A stretch of 64,000 bases of DNA from an uncultured Bacteroides sp. (GCA_947038155.1 CAMQVH010000008.1:1-64000); one strand, 5' to 3'; positions 26,635 through 35,179 are shown, counted from the first letter of the stretch. The notes: a model not told the origin generated them from the letters alone. Translations and numbers: made by a program.

Positions 26635-27567
26635 CTAGAAAACGATTCCAATGCCGAGCTGCCATGTCTTATGCATGAAACAGTCTTTATCAGCCAGTGC
26701 ATAAGAGAAATCTGCGCGAATCGGCCAGAAGTTGATTCCGCAGCCCAGTGTACCGTAGTTGCCTGTTCCTTTGTCGTTATCTCCGAAGTGATATCCTCCA
26801 CGGATAATTCCATATTTCAGGAAATTATATTCCGCTCCGATGCCGGCTTGAAGATGGCGGTACTCGGACGGGAGCAGGTAGTTGAAGTCAAGAGCCACCT
26901 GCAAGCGGTTGTTCATGCTGAACGGCAGGTCGATGGCACCACCCAGTCCCAGTCGGGCAGGCAGTTTCTGTCCGTCCAGCTTGCTGCCCAGGTTGGCGGC
27001 TTGAAATCCGATTGTCCATGAAGCCATTTCGTCCAGAATACCCATGCTGCGATGATAGCTGGCACCGAGGTCCACGGAGACTGACCCTTTGCTGTCCGCA
27101 TCCTTATAGGCTTTTGCCTGCAGATATCTGAGCGTTAATGAAAGGGACAGGTTCTTGGCTACATTTCTGAAGTATGCGGCTTCTACGTTCCATGCGCGGG
27201 CATGATCTTCCGCACCGTCCTGCCAATGAAAATCAGCATCCTTGTAGTGACGGAATCCTACGCTAAATCCGTGCTTCCCTTCCCGTCCGATGCGGTAGAA
27301 AAGGGATGCGCTATGCATTCCAAAGTCTTTATTTATGTCAGCGTATGAGTAGCTGGCACCCATTACATCCTGCGAGAAAGCGATGGTGGAAGCGTTATGA
27401 AAGATAGCCGTGCTTCCATTGTCAGTGATAGCCAGTCCTGTGCCGGCCATACCTGCCGATTGGGCATCCGGAGTAATCTCCAGAAAAGAGGCGCTTGCCA
27501 CTCCCTGTGCTCCCAGAAAAGTAGGCAACAGACACGACGCGAGAAGGAAATGTTTTACTCGTTTCAT
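26635..27567 (-). CDS. PorV/PorQ-family outer-membrane protein
   Basis: This outer-membrane beta-barrel of about 310 aa has a signal peptide (KRVKHFLLASCLLPTFLGAQG). The N-terminal stretch FLEITPDAQSAGMAGTGLAITDNGSTAIFHNAS is the mark of the PorV/PorQ family. PorV and PorQ work in type IX secretion in Porphyromonas and Flavobacterium. No other T9SS gene is in the window. Start ATG 27567 (alternative 27573) follows the stop of the upstream esterase fusion by 11 bp, so the two genes are likely cotranscribed. Confidence 0.8.
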   Translation of the reverse strand: MKRVKHFLLASCLLPTFLGAQGVASASFLEITPDAQSAGMAGTGLAITDNGSTAIFHNASTIAFSQDVMGASYSYADINKDFGMHSASLFYRIGREGKHGFSVGFRHYKDADFHWQDGAEDHARAWNVEAAYFRNVAKNLSLSLTLRYLQAKAYKDADSKGSVSVDLGASYHRSMGILDEMASWTIGFQAANLGSKLDGQKLPARLGLGGAIDLPFSMNNRLQVALDFNYLLPSEYRHLQAGIGAEYNFLKYGIIRGGYHFGDNDKGTGNYGTLGCGINFWPIRADFSYALADKDCFMHKTWQLGIGIVF

Positions 27568-27578
27568 AATCATTTGTT

Positions 27579-29126
27579 TTAAGGGTGAGACATCCGGACG
27601 ACACGTATGCCGCTCCATGATTTATTTTTGTAAAGCATCTGGCTGAGAGGCTCTTCGCTGACAACAACCTTGCCAAGCGTAGAAGAGGCGTGAAGCAAAT
27701 GCAACTTTCCGTTTATATATTCGGCTATCCCTACATGAGCTACATCCAGTCCCGGAAGATTCGTGGTGATGGCGATGATATCACCGTCCATGATCCACGG
27801 AAGTCCTGCGTCGGGGAGTTTTCCTTTAGGCAGCCAGTGTACCTTTTTCCCGGACAATGCCTTTTCATGCTCGGCCATCCGTTTCACGTTCTCCGGCGAA
27901 TCCGCCAGTTGCCTGTACTTTTGGGGATGGGTGGACATATAGGAGAGAGACAGTTTGGTGGTCTGCGTACTGTTTTGTGCAGTAACGTCTTCCAGAAATC
28001 CTTGGCGGACACCGTTCTCAATCCAGTCAGAGGTATAGTGCAACCGCGAAGTGTATCCGTCGATCACACCGTCCCGATAACGAATCTTTTGCAGATTATC
28101 GGCAAAAGAAGACCCCATCGCCTGAGCCAGCGTATATTCGACGAAAGTAAGGCAATCTACCGTTTGGGGCAGGATGACTAACTTTTCTTCCGTTCCCTGA
28201 TCCAGTGTGTTGGCTACATACTTTGTTCCAAGGTACGTCTTTCCGATTCTCAGCATCGGTGCTGTCTCCTTCGGAAATACGACACCGTCACGCAACCACT
28301 TTTCGAGTTCCTGTGTCCATTGTTGCTTATACTTGAAGTTGTCCCGGAATCCCCAGCCATGTCCGCCGGTAGGGTAGACATGAAGCGATGCGGGAACATT
28401 GTTTTTCTGTAAAGCGAGATAATAGTTCACTCCGTTGGAAGGAGGCACGGCACCGTCATCAGAAGACAGGACGATAAAGGCTTGCGGAGTATCGGATGTC
28501 ACTTGCAGTTCGTTGGAGAAGAGTACCTCTTGTTCTGCCGTCGGATTTCCGCCCAGAAGCTTTTTTCTCGAACCGCCATGAGTACTTTGCGTCATGGTGA
28601 CCACCGGATAAAGCAGAATCTGAAAGTCGGGACGCGATGCCGCACTGTAATGGGTGGCAAGGGTAGAGGCAAGATGTCCTCCGGCGGATGCTCCCATGAT
28701 TCCTATTTTGCGGGGATGGATATTCCATTCTCCGGCATGCTCGCGTACAATGCGAATCGCTCTTTCCGCATCCGATAAGGGGACTTCGCAATGACCATTC
28801 GGCATCCGGTACTTTAATACAACGTAAGTGATGCCCTGTCCGCAGAACCAAGGTGCCATGTCATGCCCTTCATGATCCATGGCGAGGCGGCTGTAGCCAC
28901 CTCCGGGACACATGATGACAGCCATTCCGTTCGGCTGCGGTGCACGATAAACGGTTATGGTGGGGTCGGTGACATTGCTGATTCTGTGGGGTGACACTTC
29001 CTTTTCCCCGCCGGTCAGCCCGTTGGAGTTGGGAGCACCGTCGGGCCACAAAGGTAGCTCGACGGGCTGTTGTGCAAATGCCATTGCAGTCATAAGTGAT
29101 ACTATAACAGATAACAGTTTCCTCAT
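27579..29126 (-). CDS. Alpha/beta-hydrolase (esterase) fused to DUF1460 amidase-like domain
   Basis: This exported 515-aa protein has a signal peptide (MRKLLSVIVSLMTAMAFAQ). Residues about 20-285 are an alpha/beta-hydrolase of the acetyl-xylan-esterase/BD-FAE type with the oxyanion segment CPGGGYSRL, nucleophile GASAGGHLA, and a terminal His in TGGHGWG. Residues about 290-515 match DUF1460 (N-acetylmuramoyl-L-alanine amidase-like, NlpC/P60-related), with the likely catalytic Cys in TVDCLTFVEY and His in VAHVGI. The product may deacylate and cut peptidoglycan or glycan pieces. Substrates are not shown. Confidence 0.85.
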   Translation of the reverse strand: MRKLLSVIVSLMTAMAFAQQPVELPLWPDGAPNSNGLTGGEKEVSPHRISNVTDPTITVYRAPQPNGMAVIMCPGGGYSRLAMDHEGHDMAPWFCGQGITYVVLKYRMPNGHCEVPLSDAERAIRIVREHAGEWNIHPRKIGIMGASAGGHLASTLATHYSAASRPDFQILLYPVVTMTQSTHGGSRKKLLGGNPTAEQEVLFSNELQVTSDTPQAFIVLSSDDGAVPPSNGVNYYLALQKNNVPASLHVYPTGGHGWGFRDNFKYKQQWTQELEKWLRDGVVFPKETAPMLRIGKTYLGTKYVANTLDQGTEEKLVILPQTVDCLTFVEYTLAQAMGSSFADNLQKIRYRDGVIDGYTSRLHYTSDWIENGVRQGFLEDVTAQNSTQTTKLSLSYMSTHPQKYRQLADSPENVKRMAEHEKALSGKKVHWLPKGKLPDAGLPWIMDGDIIAITTNLPGLDVAHVGIAEYINGKLHLLHASSTLGKVVVSEEPLSQMLYKNKSWSGIRVVRMSHP

Positions 29127-29127
29127 C

Positions 29128-31116
29128 TTATTTTACTTTCATGGAAGCCTTGATAAAGTAGAGGATCAATAAAGCGTAAGCTCCTAATGCTAACACTTCC
29201 GACCAGGTATTGTTCAGCCAGGCTTCGTTGACCAGATTGATACCGCCGAAACGCATTGCCGCGCTCACTACTCCCATCAATGCGCCTCCAGCAATGAAAC
29301 CGGATGCCAGCAATGTACCTTTTTCACCTCTTTCCGTATTGAGTGCCGTATCCTTGCTGCGGCTTGTTACATACCAGTTGACGGCACCGCCTACTACCAG
29401 CGGCACATTCAGTTCCAACGGAATAAACATACCCAGCGCAAAGGCCAGTGCGGGAATCTTGAAGAATGTCAGCACGATAGCGAGGATTGCACCGATGCCA
29501 TACAGCAGCCAGGGGGCGCCTACGCCGCTCATCAGCGGTTCGATAACGGCAGCCATCGCATTGGCTTGTGGTGCAGCCAGTGCGCCGCTGGTGAAGCCGT
29601 ATGTCTTGTTCAGTATAATCATTACACCGCCTACCGTGGCAGCAGAAACGATGGTTCCCAAGAATTTCCATGTTTCCTGTTTGGCAGGCGTACTACCCAG
29701 CCAGTAACCGATCTTCAAGTCGGTGATGAAACCGCCCGCCATAGACAGTGCCGTACATACTACGCCACCCATCACAAGTGCGGCCACCATGCCCGAAGGA
29801 CCTTTCAGTCCGACAGCTACCATCACTACGGAAGCTAGAATCAGTGTCATCAATGTCATTCCCGATACCGGATTGGTGCCTACAATGGCAATCGCATTGG
29901 CAGCTACCGTCGTGAACAGGAAGGAAATGCCTGCTACCAGCGCAATCGCTACCAGCGTATGGACGATATTTCCCTGCATGATATCGAAGTAGAAGAACAG
30001 CACGATCAGAATCAGCGTAAGGATAGAGCCGATAGCGATGATTTTCATCGAAAGGTCACGCTGTGTACGCACGATATTCTTTTCTACATTGCCTTTACCG
30101 CCCATTTCTTTGGCAGCCAGTCCGACGGCACTCTTGATGATTCCCCATGAACGGATGATACCGATGACACCCGCCATGGCAATACCGCCGATACCGATGC
30201 TCTTGGCGTAATACTTGAAGATTTCTTCGGGGCTCATCATGCCTACCGTAGAAGTGATTTCGGGGTTCCATGCGTTCAGCACGCTGTCTCCCCAGATGGC
30301 GGACATTCCCGGAATGATGATCCACCATACTGCCAGTGATCCGGCACAGATGATGGAAGCATATTTCAGTCCGACGATGTAGCCCAGACCGAGCACGGCA
30401 GCTCCCGTATTTACTTTGAATACCAGTTTCGCTTTCTCAGCCAGCATTTCTCCGGCTCCGCATACGCGGGTGGTGAAGTTCTCGTTCCACCAGCCGAAAG
30501 TGGCCACGATGAAGTCATACAATCCACCGATCATTCCCGCCATCAACAGCGGTTTGGCTTGGCTGCCGCTCTTTTCTCCGGATACCAGCACCTGTGTGGT
30601 GGCCGTTGCTTCGGGGAAAGGATATTTGCCGTGCATATCGCTGACGAAATATTTGCGGAAAGGAATCAGAAACAGGATGCCCAGTACGCCACCCAGCAGC
30701 GAACTGATAAATACCTGCATAAAGCTGACTGTCATCTCAGGATATTTGACTTGAAGGATATAAAGGGCGGGGAGGGTAAAGATGGCTCCGGCAACGATTA
30801 CACCGGAACACGCTCCGATAGACTGGATAATTACATTTTCTCCTAACGCATTTTTTCTTTTGGCTGCACCGGAGACTCCTACGGCAATGATGGCTATCGG
30901 AATAGCGGCTTCGAATACTTGTCCCACTTTCAGCCCCAGATAGGCGGCGGCTGCCGAGAAAAGGATGGCCATGGCGATACCCCATGTTACTGACCAGAAG
31001 TTTACTTCCGGATAATTTTTGGAAGGACTCATCAGGGGATTGTACACTTCTCCTGCTTTTAACTCTCTGAACGCGTTCTCGGGTAGTCCGGTGAATTTGT
31101 CTTCTTCTTGTTTCAT
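29128..31116 (-). CDS. OPT family oligopeptide transporter
   Basis: This 662-aa inner-membrane transporter of the oligopeptide transporter (OPT) superfamily has about 15 hydrophobic segments. Signatures are SVTWGIAMAILFSAAAAYLGLKVGQVFEAAIPIAIIAVGV, NVIIQSIGACSGVIVAGAIFTLPAL and FLIPFRKYFV. The N-terminus is a hydrophilic cytosolic tail. Substrates in bacteria are short peptides or peptide-metal complexes; the one here is unknown. The esterase fusion starts 1 bp after its stop, so they form one operon. Confidence 0.92.
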   Translation of the reverse strand: MKQEEDKFTGLPENAFRELKAGEVYNPLMSPSKNYPEVNFWSVTWGIAMAILFSAAAAYLGLKVGQVFEAAIPIAIIAVGVSGAAKRKNALGENVIIQSIGACSGVIVAGAIFTLPALYILQVKYPEMTVSFMQVFISSLLGGVLGILFLIPFRKYFVSDMHGKYPFPEATATTQVLVSGEKSGSQAKPLLMAGMIGGLYDFIVATFGWWNENFTTRVCGAGEMLAEKAKLVFKVNTGAAVLGLGYIVGLKYASIICAGSLAVWWIIIPGMSAIWGDSVLNAWNPEITSTVGMMSPEEIFKYYAKSIGIGGIAMAGVIGIIRSWGIIKSAVGLAAKEMGGKGNVEKNIVRTQRDLSMKIIAIGSILTLILIVLFFYFDIMQGNIVHTLVAIALVAGISFLFTTVAANAIAIVGTNPVSGMTLMTLILASVVMVAVGLKGPSGMVAALVMGGVVCTALSMAGGFITDLKIGYWLGSTPAKQETWKFLGTIVSAATVGGVMIILNKTYGFTSGALAAPQANAMAAVIEPLMSGVGAPWLLYGIGAILAIVLTFFKIPALAFALGMFIPLELNVPLVVGGAVNWYVTSRSKDTALNTERGEKGTLLASGFIAGGALMGVVSAAMRFGGINLVNEAWLNNTWSEVLALGAYALLILYFIKASMKVK

Positions 31117-31159
31117 ATTATATTTTTAGTAGTTTATGCTTAATGGACTTCAAAGTAAA

Positions 31160-31193
31160 CAAAAAAAAAGGAGAATCGAAAGATTCTCCTTTA
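31160..31193 (-). terminator. Terminator with GAAA loop after DUF1573
   Basis: AAGGAGAATC (31168-31177), loop GAAA, and GATTCTCCTT (31182-31191) form a perfect 10-bp stem. On the minus strand the stem is followed by a run of nine T. It ends the DUF1573 transcript. Confidence 0.9.
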
Positions 31194-31211
31194 CGTTATG
31201 TCTATTTTTTC

Positions 31212-31607
31212 TTACTTCTCGTCTTTCGGGGTCATATCGCCTTCGATATAGAGGCGTACCATTTCGGTTTTTGCGTTGGTACGCAGGGTTATCGACTTTT
31301 TGAAGTGTCCCGGATATTTACCTGTTCCGTTGTAAGTTACTTTGATTGTACCTTTCTTTCCCGGCTGGATCGGTTCTTTGGTATATTCGGGCACTGTACA
31401 TCCGCAAGATGCTACCGCCTGATGAATAACTAAAGGAGCATCACCGATATTAGTGAAAGTGAATACGCAGCTTACTACCGGACTGTTTTCAGAGAATTTT
31501 CCAAAGTCGTGTGTTGTTTTGTCAAACTTGATATCAGCGTTAGTCTGGGCAAAAGCGAAACTTACTCCTACCACTAACAAGGTCATTAAAAAAAGTATCT
31601 TTTTCAT
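31212..31607 (-). CDS. DUF1573 domain secreted protein
   Basis: This 131-aa exported protein has signal MKKILFLMTLLVVGVSFAFAQ and one DUF1573 (Ig-like, ASPM/SPD2-related) domain: DKTTHDFGKFSENSPVVSCVFTFTNIGDAPLVIHQAVASCGCTVPEYTKEPI. The SCGCT motif is the family hallmark. The role is unknown; such proteins are common in Bacteroides envelopes. It is transcribed alone from a -7 box at 31637-31644 and ends at a clear terminator. Confidence 0.92.
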   Translation of the reverse strand: MKKILFLMTLLVVGVSFAFAQTNADIKFDKTTHDFGKFSENSPVVSCVFTFTNIGDAPLVIHQAVASCGCTVPEYTKEPIQPGKKGTIKVTYNGTGKYPGHFKKSITLRTNAKTEMVRLYIEGDMTPKDEK

Positions 31608-31636
31608 TTTTCCTTCTTTTTATTGATTACAAACGC

Positions 31637-31644
31637 CAAAGGTA
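31637..31644 (-). promoter_or_regulatory. -7 box (TACCTTTG) of DUF1573 gene
   Basis: This exact TAnnTTTG match on the minus strand lies 29 bp before the ATG at 31607. A -33 element is not clear. Confidence 0.6.
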
Positions 31645-31743
31645 ACGCTTTTCCCTGAAACTATCCCGTCGGCAGAGTTAATTTTATCGAAAAAGGGAAT
31701 AAAATAACTTCTGTTTATCATCGTCCTTGGGCTTGGCAATCCT

Positions 31744-31853
31744 GACCACCGAGGTGAGGAATACTGAGCGCCGAGCTGAATGAGAATAAGCACCGAGGTG
31801 AGAAACGCTGAGCACCGAGACGAGCAGAAGTGGGCAGCGAGGTGAATACTGCC
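31744..31853. repeat. 22-bp tandem repeat array C (ACCGAGGTGA core)
   Basis: Five units start at 31748, 31770, 31792, 31814 and 31836, exactly 22 bp apart. The cores are ACCGAGGTGA, GCCGAGCTGA, ACCGAGGTGA, ACCGAGACGA and AGCGAGGTGA. The bases between cores vary more, with a common AAG/GAG just before the core. The array sits upstream of the DUF1573 promoter. The core shares AGCACCGAG with the reverse strand of array B. Confidence 0.85.
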
Positions 31854-31930
31854 GATCTCTGTTCGCTTAATTAATTCATTTCAACACGGAATTGAGCTAA
31901 ATGATAGTAATCGTATCTTAAAATGGGGCC

Positions 31931-32125
31931 GACTAAAAAGTCAATAGTATCTTCATTCTCCTCCTTCGGGAAGGAGGAGTACCCGTAGGGGGAGGTGGTA
32001 GGTGAATGCATAATTCTGTCATTTATAAAGAAATAGGAATAAACATTATTTCTCCTACCACCTCGGTCTTCGACCACTCCTCCTTCTTGAAGGAGGAGAA
32101 TGAAGATACTATTGACTTTTTAGTC
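31931..32125. mobile_element. MITE-like element, copy 2, 37-bp perfect TIRs
   Basis: The 195-bp element is bounded by exact 37-bp inverted repeats (31931-31967 and 32089-32125). They begin GACTAAAAAGTCAATAGTAT; GGGG/CCCC extends the similarity by a few bases outside. Inside lie hairpins (CTCCTTCGGGAAGGAG) and GGTGGTAGG...CCTACCACC. There is no ORF of note. Its size, long TIRs and a second copy at 24758-24950 fit a non-autonomous element. Confidence 0.85.
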
Positions 32126-32255
32126 ACCCCCAATGGAGATACTACTGTTTGATTCATTTTTCATTCGAAAGTGAATCGGCGGCGAAATTCTTTCTTCTCT
32201 TTCTTAGTAATTCTATTTCTTTAGAATAGAATTATATACTCTACTCTTCTCTACT

Positions 32256-32301
32256 GGTTAAGGTTCGGTTTCCCTTTCGGTTAGGATTCGGTTTTCGAGC
32301 C
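32256..32301. repeat. Two-unit 23-bp repeat (TTCGGTTT core) downstream of DUF4923
   Basis: GGTTAAGGTTCGGTTT (32256) is repeated as GGTTAGGATTCGGTTT (32279), 23 bp apart; TTCGGTT also occurs between them at 32276. It lies 45-90 bp past the DUF4923 stop. It looks like a short relative of the 22-bp arrays, but two units are weak evidence. The rest of 31608-32345 holds array C, the MITE-like element and nothing coding. Confidence 0.5.
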
Positions 32302-32345
32302 CTGCCAGAAGGCGTTTCAGAGCTTTTGGTTTTGCAAATAAAACA

Positions 32346-32945
32346 CTATTTTTTCAACCCGAATCCCAGCATCATCCCGTCGTAGTTTTCAGCCAGTGAG
32401 CTGACAGTTTTCAGTGCTGTGCTGTTTGTCTTGCTGCCGAGGAATGTCATTAATTTAAGCAGCTTGTCAGAGTTGAACAATAAATCCATAGAGTTGGAAG
32501 TGCAGTTCACTTTCGCATGCAGATTCAGCAGTTTCAAGTACTTTAAGTCTACCTGCTTGGTGGAAGCATTGTATGAATAAGTGCCGCTCAGTTTCTTTCT
32601 TCCGACGGTGCTGGTGAAAGTACTGTCGGCGTTGAACGTGAAGCTCATTTGTCCTTCTTTGATGCCCACTTTACTCAATTGCTCGTTCAATTTGTTTTCT
32701 GCCATCGTGGCGGCTGCGGCTCCTCCTGCTTTCATCAGCAGATTGTCCGATTCAAATTCTACTGCCGAACCGCTGTAAGTCCATGTACCTGTCATGTCTA
32801 TCGTTTCGGGTGTCCCGGTGATGGCATTTACTACTTTGGAGATGTTGTCTTTGTTGAGCAGATCCTTTAATGATTGTGCCTGACTGTTGCTTGCAAAGAG
32901 TGAGAATAATGCAACCCATGCAATAAATAAAATGTTCTTTTTCAT
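32346..32945 (-). CDS. DUF4923 family secreted protein
   Basis: This 199-aa exported protein has signal peptide MKKNILFIAWVALFSLFASNSQAQ, followed by SLKDLLNKDNISKVVNAITG and a lipocalin-like beta-rich part (MTGTWTYSGSAVEFESDNLL ... MSFTFNADSTFTSTVGRKKLSGTYSYN). This is the DUF4923 pattern of Bacteroidales. The function is unknown. It lies 6 bp after engB and is almost surely in one transcript with it. Confidence 0.88.
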   Translation of the reverse strand: MKKNILFIAWVALFSLFASNSQAQSLKDLLNKDNISKVVNAITGTPETIDMTGTWTYSGSAVEFESDNLLMKAGGAAAATMAENKLNEQLSKVGIKEGQMSFTFNADSTFTSTVGRKKLSGTYSYNASTKQVDLKYLKLLNLHAKVNCTSNSMDLLFNSDKLLKLMTFLGSKTNSTALKTVSSLAENYDGMMLGFGLKK

Positions 32946-32951
32946 TTTCGT

Positions 32952-33560
32952 TTACTTATTTTTATAGACTTCTTTACTGATGTTTTCTATGTAGTCGAGG
33001 ATTTCCGTGCGTCCTGTACGGTTTTCCGATGAAGATATGAAATACGGGGGAAGTTCTTCCCATTCCTTGCTCAGTTCACGCAGGTAGTTGTTGATATTCA
33101 TTTTCAGACGCCCGCCTTTCAGTTTGTCTGCTTTGGTGAAGATGATGGAGAAAGGGATGCCGTTTTCGCCCAGCCATTCCATAAATTCCAGGTCTATTTT
33201 CTGCGGTTCCAGACGGCTGTCTATCAATACAAACAGGTTGGTCATCTGTTCCCGTTCGAGGATGTAGTCTTCGATGATGGTACGTATCTGGTCTTTTCCT
33301 TTTTGTCCGCGTCTGGCGTAGCCGTATCCGGGAAGATCGACCAGGTACCAGCTTTGGTTGATCAGGAAGTGGTTGATAAGCATTGTCTTTCCCGGTGTGG
33401 CGGAGGTCATCGCCAGTCCTTTGCGGGCAGTCAGCATATTGATAAGGCTCGACTTTCCTACATTCGACCGCCCGATGAAGGCGTATTCGGGAAATACACC
33501 TGTCGGACATTTCTTCACGTCCGTGTTGCTAATCACAAATTCTGCACTCGTTATTTCCAT
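32952..33560 (-). CDS. engB: Ribosome biogenesis GTPase YsxC/EngB
   Basis: This GTPase acts in 50S ribosome assembly. The 202-aa protein has G1 GRSNVGKSS near residue 30, G3 DLPGYGYA, G4 TKAD (FTKADKL) and G5 SSE. Length and order match the YihA/YsxC/EngB family. It is followed by the DUF4923 gene. Its upstream region is occupied by the 22-bp repeat array D and no TAnnTTTG box is visible there, so expression may depend on read-through from the symporter gene. Confidence 0.95.
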   Translation of the reverse strand: MEITSAEFVISNTDVKKCPTGVFPEYAFIGRSNVGKSSLINMLTARKGLAMTSATPGKTMLINHFLINQSWYLVDLPGYGYARRGQKGKDQIRTIIEDYILEREQMTNLFVLIDSRLEPQKIDLEFMEWLGENGIPFSIIFTKADKLKGGRLKMNINNYLRELSKEWEELPPYFISSSENRTGRTEILDYIENISKEVYKNK

Positions 33561-33590
33561 TTTATTGTCATTTATTTCTTTGTTTTTCTA

Positions 33591-33678
33591 CTTCTAATAA
33601 ACTCTCTTATCGTTTATAATAAACTATGGTCACGTTTATAATAAACTCCACTACTTTTTATTATAAACTCCGGACGCC
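33591..33678. repeat. 22-bp tandem repeat array D (TTTATAATAAACT core)
   Basis: Four units with AATAAACT aligned at 33596, 33618, 33640 and, as TATAAACT, 33662 give an exact 22-bp period. The middle units contain GTTTATAATAAAC, which is nearly palindromic (GTTTATWATAAAC). The other bases vary. The array fills the gap between the symporter 3' end and the engB 5' end. On the transcribed minus strand it begins 6 bp after the symporter stop. Confidence 0.85.
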
Positions 33679-33683
33679 TGTTT

Positions 33684-35138
33684 TCAAGGCGTTTCCACCG
33701 TTTTCTCTTTTCCGGACAGCAGCATGAGCCCCGCAAAGGTAAGGCTTCCGTTCAACATTAGCAATTCATAGCCAAATTTATATCCGGTTTCTTTGTTTAT
33801 CCACCAGTCCAGAGCGTAGCAGAGCACCGGAGAGGCGATGGCGATGAGCGGGACCAGCCGGTCCTTAGTCCGGCGCCGGGTGAACAGTCCGAAGGCGAAC
33901 ATACCCAGCAAGGGCCCGTATGTGTAGGAGGCGATGATGTAGATCGCGTCAATCACGCTTTTGTTGTTCAGCATCTCCACCAGGCAGATGAAGAAAGCTA
34001 GCAGGATGGAGAGACCCAGGTGCACTTTCTTTCTTTTGCGACGGGCTGTTTCTTCCGTGTCCTTGTCCGTGTTCAGCAGGTCTATACATACGCTGGTGGT
34101 CATGGCGGTCAGTGCGGAGTCTGAGTTGCTGAAAGCTGCGGCGATGATGCCGATGGTGAAAAGAATCAGTACCGACTGTCCCAGATATCCTTGTGTGGCA
34201 AACATGGGAAGGATATCGTCATTCATGGCCGGTAGTTCCAGTTGCATTTGTCCCGCTAATGCGATCAGCAGAATGCCCAGGCACAGGAACAGGAAATTCA
34301 GCGGGATGAATGAGAATCCGTAGCAGTACATATTCTTTTGGGCTTCGTGCAGATTGCGGCAGGAGAGGTTCTTTTGCATCATGTCCTGATCGAGTCCGGT
34401 CATGACGATGACGATAAAGATGCCGCTGAAGAACTGTTTGAAGAAGTTCTGACGGGACATCCAGTCGTCGAATACGAAGATGCGACTGTGTTCGCTGTGG
34501 CGGATGGTCTGTACGATGCCGTCGAAGCCCACATCCAGCTTCTGTATGGTGAAGTAGATGATGAATAGCAGGGCTGCGATCAGGCAGAATGTTTGCAGGG
34601 TGTCCGTCCATACGATTGTCTTGATGCCGCTTTTGTGGGTGTATATCCACACGAGGGCCACGGAGCCGACGGCAATCACCCAGAAAGGGACGTGCATATC
34701 CTGAAATACGTGCGTATGCAGGATCAGACAGACGAGATATAGTTTGGCTGCCGTTCCCAGCATACGGGAGAGCAGGAAGAAGAAAGAGCCGGTGCGGTAG
34801 GCATTCACGCCGATGCGTGTGCCGAGGTATCCGTAGATACTCGTCAGATTCAGTCTGTAGTAAAGAGGCAGCAATATGTGCGCTACGATCATATAGCCGA
34901 AGAAGAATCCGAATACGGTCTGCATATACGTCATGTCCATTCCGCGAACCATGCCCGGCACGGATACGAAGGTCACGCCGGAAATAGACGCGCCAATCAT
35001 GCCGAAGGAGACTATATACCAGGGTGATTTGTTTTCTCCTTTAAAGAACGCTGCATTTGATCCGCCTTTATGTCCGGTGATGTGGGCTATTAACAACAAG
35101 CCCGCAAAATAGCATATAATAATGACTAATATCATCAT
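33684..35138 (-). CDS. Sodium:solute symporter family protein
   Basis: This 484-aa inner-membrane transporter has about 13 hydrophobic segments typical of the SSS family. SFGMIGASISGVTFVSVPG near residues 45-63 matches the first core helix, and FSNSDSALTAMTTSVCIDLL the later conserved helix with Na+-site Ser residues. The substrate (sugar, amino acid or other) cannot be told from sequence. The ACGCCT/AGGCGT stem at its 3' end lies over the stop region and leads into array D. It diverges from recR. Confidence 0.9.
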   Translation of the reverse strand: MMILVIIICYFAGLLLIAHITGHKGGSNAAFFKGENKSPWYIVSFGMIGASISGVTFVSVPGMVRGMDMTYMQTVFGFFFGYMIVAHILLPLYYRLNLTSIYGYLGTRIGVNAYRTGSFFFLLSRMLGTAAKLYLVCLILHTHVFQDMHVPFWVIAVGSVALVWIYTHKSGIKTIVWTDTLQTFCLIAALLFIIYFTIQKLDVGFDGIVQTIRHSEHSRIFVFDDWMSRQNFFKQFFSGIFIVIVMTGLDQDMMQKNLSCRNLHEAQKNMYCYGFSFIPLNFLFLCLGILLIALAGQMQLELPAMNDDILPMFATQGYLGQSVLILFTIGIIAAAFSNSDSALTAMTTSVCIDLLNTDKDTEETARRKRKKVHLGLSILLAFFICLVEMLNNKSVIDAIYIIASYTYGPLLGMFAFGLFTRRRTKDRLVPLIAIASPVLCYALDWWINKETGYKFGYELLMLNGSLTFAGLMLLSGKEKTVETP

Positions 35139-35146
35139 ATCGGCTG

Positions 35147-35179
35147 CAAAGGTAATACTTTCTTTGTATTAAAAACAAT
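35147..35179 (-). promoter_or_regulatory. Symporter promoter (ATTG-N21-TACCTTTG)
   Basis: On the minus strand TACCTTTG (35147-35154) is an exact -7 box, with ATTG (35176-35179) 21 bp upstream. The ATG is only 8 bp away at 35138, so the leader is very short. The -33 lies inside the spacer of the recR promoter. Confidence 0.6.
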
